Both the position numbers and the translations under genes were made by a program. Under the pieces are notes generated by a model, which worked only from the letters and a program-made list of their open reading frames with translations, was not told the DNA's origin and ran no database searches. A stretch of DNA of 5,651 nt from an uncultured Desulfovibrionaceae bacterium (GTDB lineage: Bacteria > Desulfobacterota > Desulfovibrionia > Desulfovibrionales > Desulfovibrionaceae). The stretch covers positions 1 to 5,651 of the forward strand of contig CAMQUX010000095.1 in the NCBI GenBank assembly GCA_947037905.1, read 5' to 3'. Each line of letters begins with the position of its first letter. The stretch's first letter is position 1. Positions 4,656 through 5,651 of this stretch are shown here, in pieces.

Positions 4656-5651
4656 ATGAGCCTTACCGCAAAATATCGTCCGCAAAGTTTTAATGACATA
4701 GCAGGACAAACTATTTTAAAACAGATTCTTTCCCGTGCGGCAAAAGAGGGTAAAATAGCTCCTGCGTATCTTTTTAGTGGAACTCGAGGCGTTGGTAAAA
4801 CAACCATCGCACGTATTTTTGCTAAAGCGATTAACTGCGCAAATGCACCAACAGCTGAGCCGTGTAATGTTTGCTCTAGCTGTAAGCAGATAACAGTTGG
4901 TGCAGCTATTGATGTTGTTGAAATAGATGGTGCATCAAATCGTGGTGTGGACGATGCGAGGCGTTTAAAAGAAGATGTTGGCTATGCTCCTTTAGAATCT
5001 CGCTATAAAGTTATTATTATAGATGAAGCACATATGCTCACACGAGAAGCCTTTAACGCTCTTTTAAAAACATTAGAAGAACCACCAGCCCGTGTTGTTT
5101 TTATTCTTGCAACAACAGAGGCACATAAATTTCCTGTAACAATAGTTAGCAGATGTCAGCATTTTATATTACAAAGCCTCACCCAAAAAGAACTGGTTGA
5201 TCATTTAGCGAAAGTGCTAACAAACGAAAATTTCCCTTTCGAGCAAGACGCGGTAGATATTATAGCAAAACGAGGCAGTGGTAGTGTGCGTGATAGTATG
5301 TCTTTACTTGGTCAAGCGCTTGCGTTCTCAACGGACAAACTTAAATCAGACGATGTGCGAAATTTTTTAGGACTTGCAGGGCAAGATGTTTATTATTCTT
5401 ATATTGAGGCTTTCCTTGCGCAAGATATATTAAGTACAGGTAAAACGCTCCAGCAAATGCTTGCAAAAGGTGTTGATATCGGCTTTTTCTTACGAGAACT
5501 AGCACAAGCTTTCCGTAATATGTTTATTTTGAAACAAGTGGGTCAAAATGGCACAGAATTACTCGATTGTTCAGTAGATGAAAGCGCCATCTGGCTCTCT
5601 TATTCACAAAAATTTTCACTCACATACATTCATGCTGCATGGCAAATGACC
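4656..5651 (+). CDS. dnaX: DNA polymerase III gamma/tau subunit, N-terminal 332 codons (3' end outside window)
   Basis: ATPase of the clamp loader that places the sliding clamp on primed DNA at the replication fork. The frame stays open from ATG to the window end. It begins MSLTAKYRPQSFNDIAGQ, the typical DnaX opening. The Walker A motif is GTRGVGKTT (42-50, K48). The zinc module follows as C61, C70, C73 and C76. Walker B is VIIIDEAH (119-126), then FNALLKTLEEPP (133-144). Sensor 1 is in ILATTEAHKFP (150-160), the SRC motif is at 165-167, and the sensor 2 arginine is R212 in GSGSVRDS. The collar region is under way at the right edge. Any tau-specific tail or gamma-producing frameshift site lies beyond the window. 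The start is fixed by an in-frame stop at 4623 with no other ATG between; a weak GGA lies 8 nt upstream. Possible -10 elements are TATCAT (4611) and TATAAA (4621), without a convincing -35. Confidence 0.97.
   Translation, partial: MSLTAKYRPQSFNDIAGQTILKQILSRAAKEGKIAPAYLFSGTRGVGKTTIARIFAKAINCANAPTAEPCNVCSSCKQITVGAAIDVVEIDGASNRGVDDARRLKEDVGYAPLESRYKVIIIDEAHMLTREAFNALLKTLEEPPARVVFILATTEAHKFPVTIVSRCQHFILQSLTQKELVDHLAKVLTNENFPFEQDAVDIIAKRGSGSVRDSMSLLGQALAFSTDKLKSDDVRNFLGLAGQDVYYSYIEAFLAQDILSTGKTLQQMLAKGVDIGFFLRELAQAFRNMFILKQVGQNGTELLDCSVDESAIWLSYSQKFSLTYIHAAWQMT

Noticed and set aside
4656..5651. Programmed frameshift site in dnaX
   Set aside because: No A-rich slippery heptamer with a stem-loop was identified in the visible part. 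In E. coli the site lies around codon 430, beyond this window.
1..5651. CRISPR array, insertion sequence, prophage, toxin-antitoxin or defence system
   Set aside because: There is no regularly spaced repeat, no transposase or integrase motif, no terminal inverted repeats and no small paired genes. All identified full genes are metabolic, envelope or replication genes.

Overview
This is an AT-rich bacterial chromosomal window that looks like ordinary core genome. It carries no mobile element, CRISPR array, tRNA or rRNA that I can see. The gene set (lipoprotein Cu/Zn superoxide dismutase, YbgC/4HBT-type thioesterase, ACT-domain homoserine dehydrogenase, class IV branched-chain aminotransferase, DnaX) fits a Gram-negative bacterium. 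A low-GC member of the Desulfovibrionaceae, such as a Lawsonia-like host-associated lineage, is my best guess from the style of the proteins. That is an impression, not a demonstrated assignment.

Left part (1-1164): the window opens in what looks like the last 46 codons of an unrecognised + strand gene. A perfect 16-bp hairpin with T-runs on both strands lies between that gene and sodC, which converges from the minus strand. SodC is an exported lipoprotein with every Cu and Zn ligand, yet it lacks both cysteines of the usual structural disulfide. Upstream of it lie a perfect 8-4-8 palindrome inside a possible promoter and a pair of 18-19-bp tandem repeats.

Middle (1165-3055): two more minus-strand genes, a small YbgC-like acyl-CoA thioesterase and hom. 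The spacing (158 bp between ybgC and sodC, 190 bp between hom and ybgC) and the candidate promoters in each gap suggest separate transcription units rather than a tight operon.

Right part (3056-5651): a 550-bp, very AT-rich divergent intergenic region separates hom from ilvE. It holds a perfect extended -10 promoter for hom, a candidate promoter pair for ilvE with phased A-tracts just upstream, and several short palindromes. ilvE ends in a strong intrinsic terminator. It is followed by the first 332 codons of dnaX (clamp-loader gamma/tau), which runs off the window.

Functionally, hom commits aspartate semialdehyde to homoserine (threonine, methionine and, through threonine, isoleucine). IlvE does the last transamination to isoleucine, leucine and valine. 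The divergent pair could therefore share control through the long intergenic region, although no known operator was recognised. No novel multi-gene system was found. The most unusual points are the cysteine-free SodC and the altered catalytic loop of the thioesterase.
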